Origin: an uncultured Chitinophagaceae bacterium
GTDB taxonomy: Bacteria; Bacteroidota; Bacteroidia; Chitinophagales; Chitinophagaceae
Assembly (NCBI GenBank): GCA_937900675.1
Contig: CALCEA010000196.1
Coordinates: forward strand, 1 to 16,056
Length of the DNA stretch: 16,056 nt
Direction of reading: 5' to 3'
Positions 16,018-16,056 of the stretch are shown here, one piece after another. The position numbers and the translations under genes are program-made. The notes below the pieces were generated by a model, which saw only the letters and a list, made by a program, of their open reading frames with translations, was not told where the DNA came from and made no database searches. Each line of letters opens with the position of its first letter. Positions within the stretch are counted from its first letter, which is position 1.

Positions 16018-16025
16018 TAATTTTG
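16018..16025 (+). promoter_or_regulatory. -7 box for the gene at the right edge
   Basis: TAATTTTG is a perfect match to TAnnTTTG, followed by CC. It is 7 bases before the ATG at 16033, so the transcript would have an extremely short leader or none. Confidence 0.45.
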
Positions 16026-16032
16026 CCCTTCT

Positions 16033-16056
16033 ATGATACAATTTGATCGTTTTACA
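16033..16056 (+). CDS. 5' end of a gene cut by the window edge
   Basis: Eight codons from an ATG read MIQFDRFT. The reasons to call a gene are the divergent layout with mqnC and the -7 box immediately upstream. Zinc peptidases of the M16 family in Bacteroidota often start with a similar short sequence leading into a DNGL-type motif, so that is my guess, but eight residues cannot establish it. Confidence 0.4.

Noticed and set aside
1..16056. Mobile element, prophage, CRISPR or defence island.
   Set aside because: No transposase, integrase, phage gene, direct-repeat array or defence nuclease was seen; the helicase-nuclease sits in a repair context next to recR.

Overview
The window looks like chromosomal DNA from a Bacteroidota bacterium, probably the Chitinophagaceae (Sediminibacterium or Ferruginibacter type). 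This rests on AT-rich sequence, protein styles typical of the phylum (Big_5-type lipoprotein, small outer-membrane beta-barrels, FecI-like sigma factor, GcvH next to VanZ) and several copies of the Bacteroidota -7 promoter box TAnnTTTG just upstream of start codons. The genus is an inference from pattern recognition, not from a search. There are no rRNA or tRNA genes, CRISPR arrays, insertion sequences or phage genes that I can see. Coding density is very high: no gene-free stretch exceeds 300 bases, and the longest is about 92 bases.

Layout. (1) 1-4651, minus strand: a large UvrD-type helicase fused to a RecB-family nuclease, a Big_5 lipoprotein and the 5' end of recR, packed with gaps of 11 and 4 bases. 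(2) 4718-7254, plus strand: a SRPBCC-fold protein and a Kup potassium transporter. (3) 7261-9947, minus strand: an operon reading gcvH, vanZ-like, marR-like, then a secreted DigH/GHL10-type glycoside hydrolase, with gaps of 9, 1 and 7 bases and a recognisable promoter. (4) 10003-10350, minus: a 115-residue conserved-looking protein of unknown function, divergent from (5) serS on the plus strand at 10438-11709. (6) 11715-14779, minus: an ECF sigma factor, an abutting single-span anti-sigma-like protein and two tandem paralogous outer-membrane beta-barrel proteins, preceded by an ECF-type promoter that suggests autoregulation. (7) 14840-15970, minus: mqnC of the futalosine menaquinone pathway, divergent from (8) the first 8 codons of a plus-strand gene running off the right edge.

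Most of this is ordinary housekeeping sequence. The best candidate for an under-described system is the sigma/anti-sigma/twin beta-barrel operon, a plausible self-contained envelope-sensing module. The helicase-nuclease fusion beside recR is the second point of interest.
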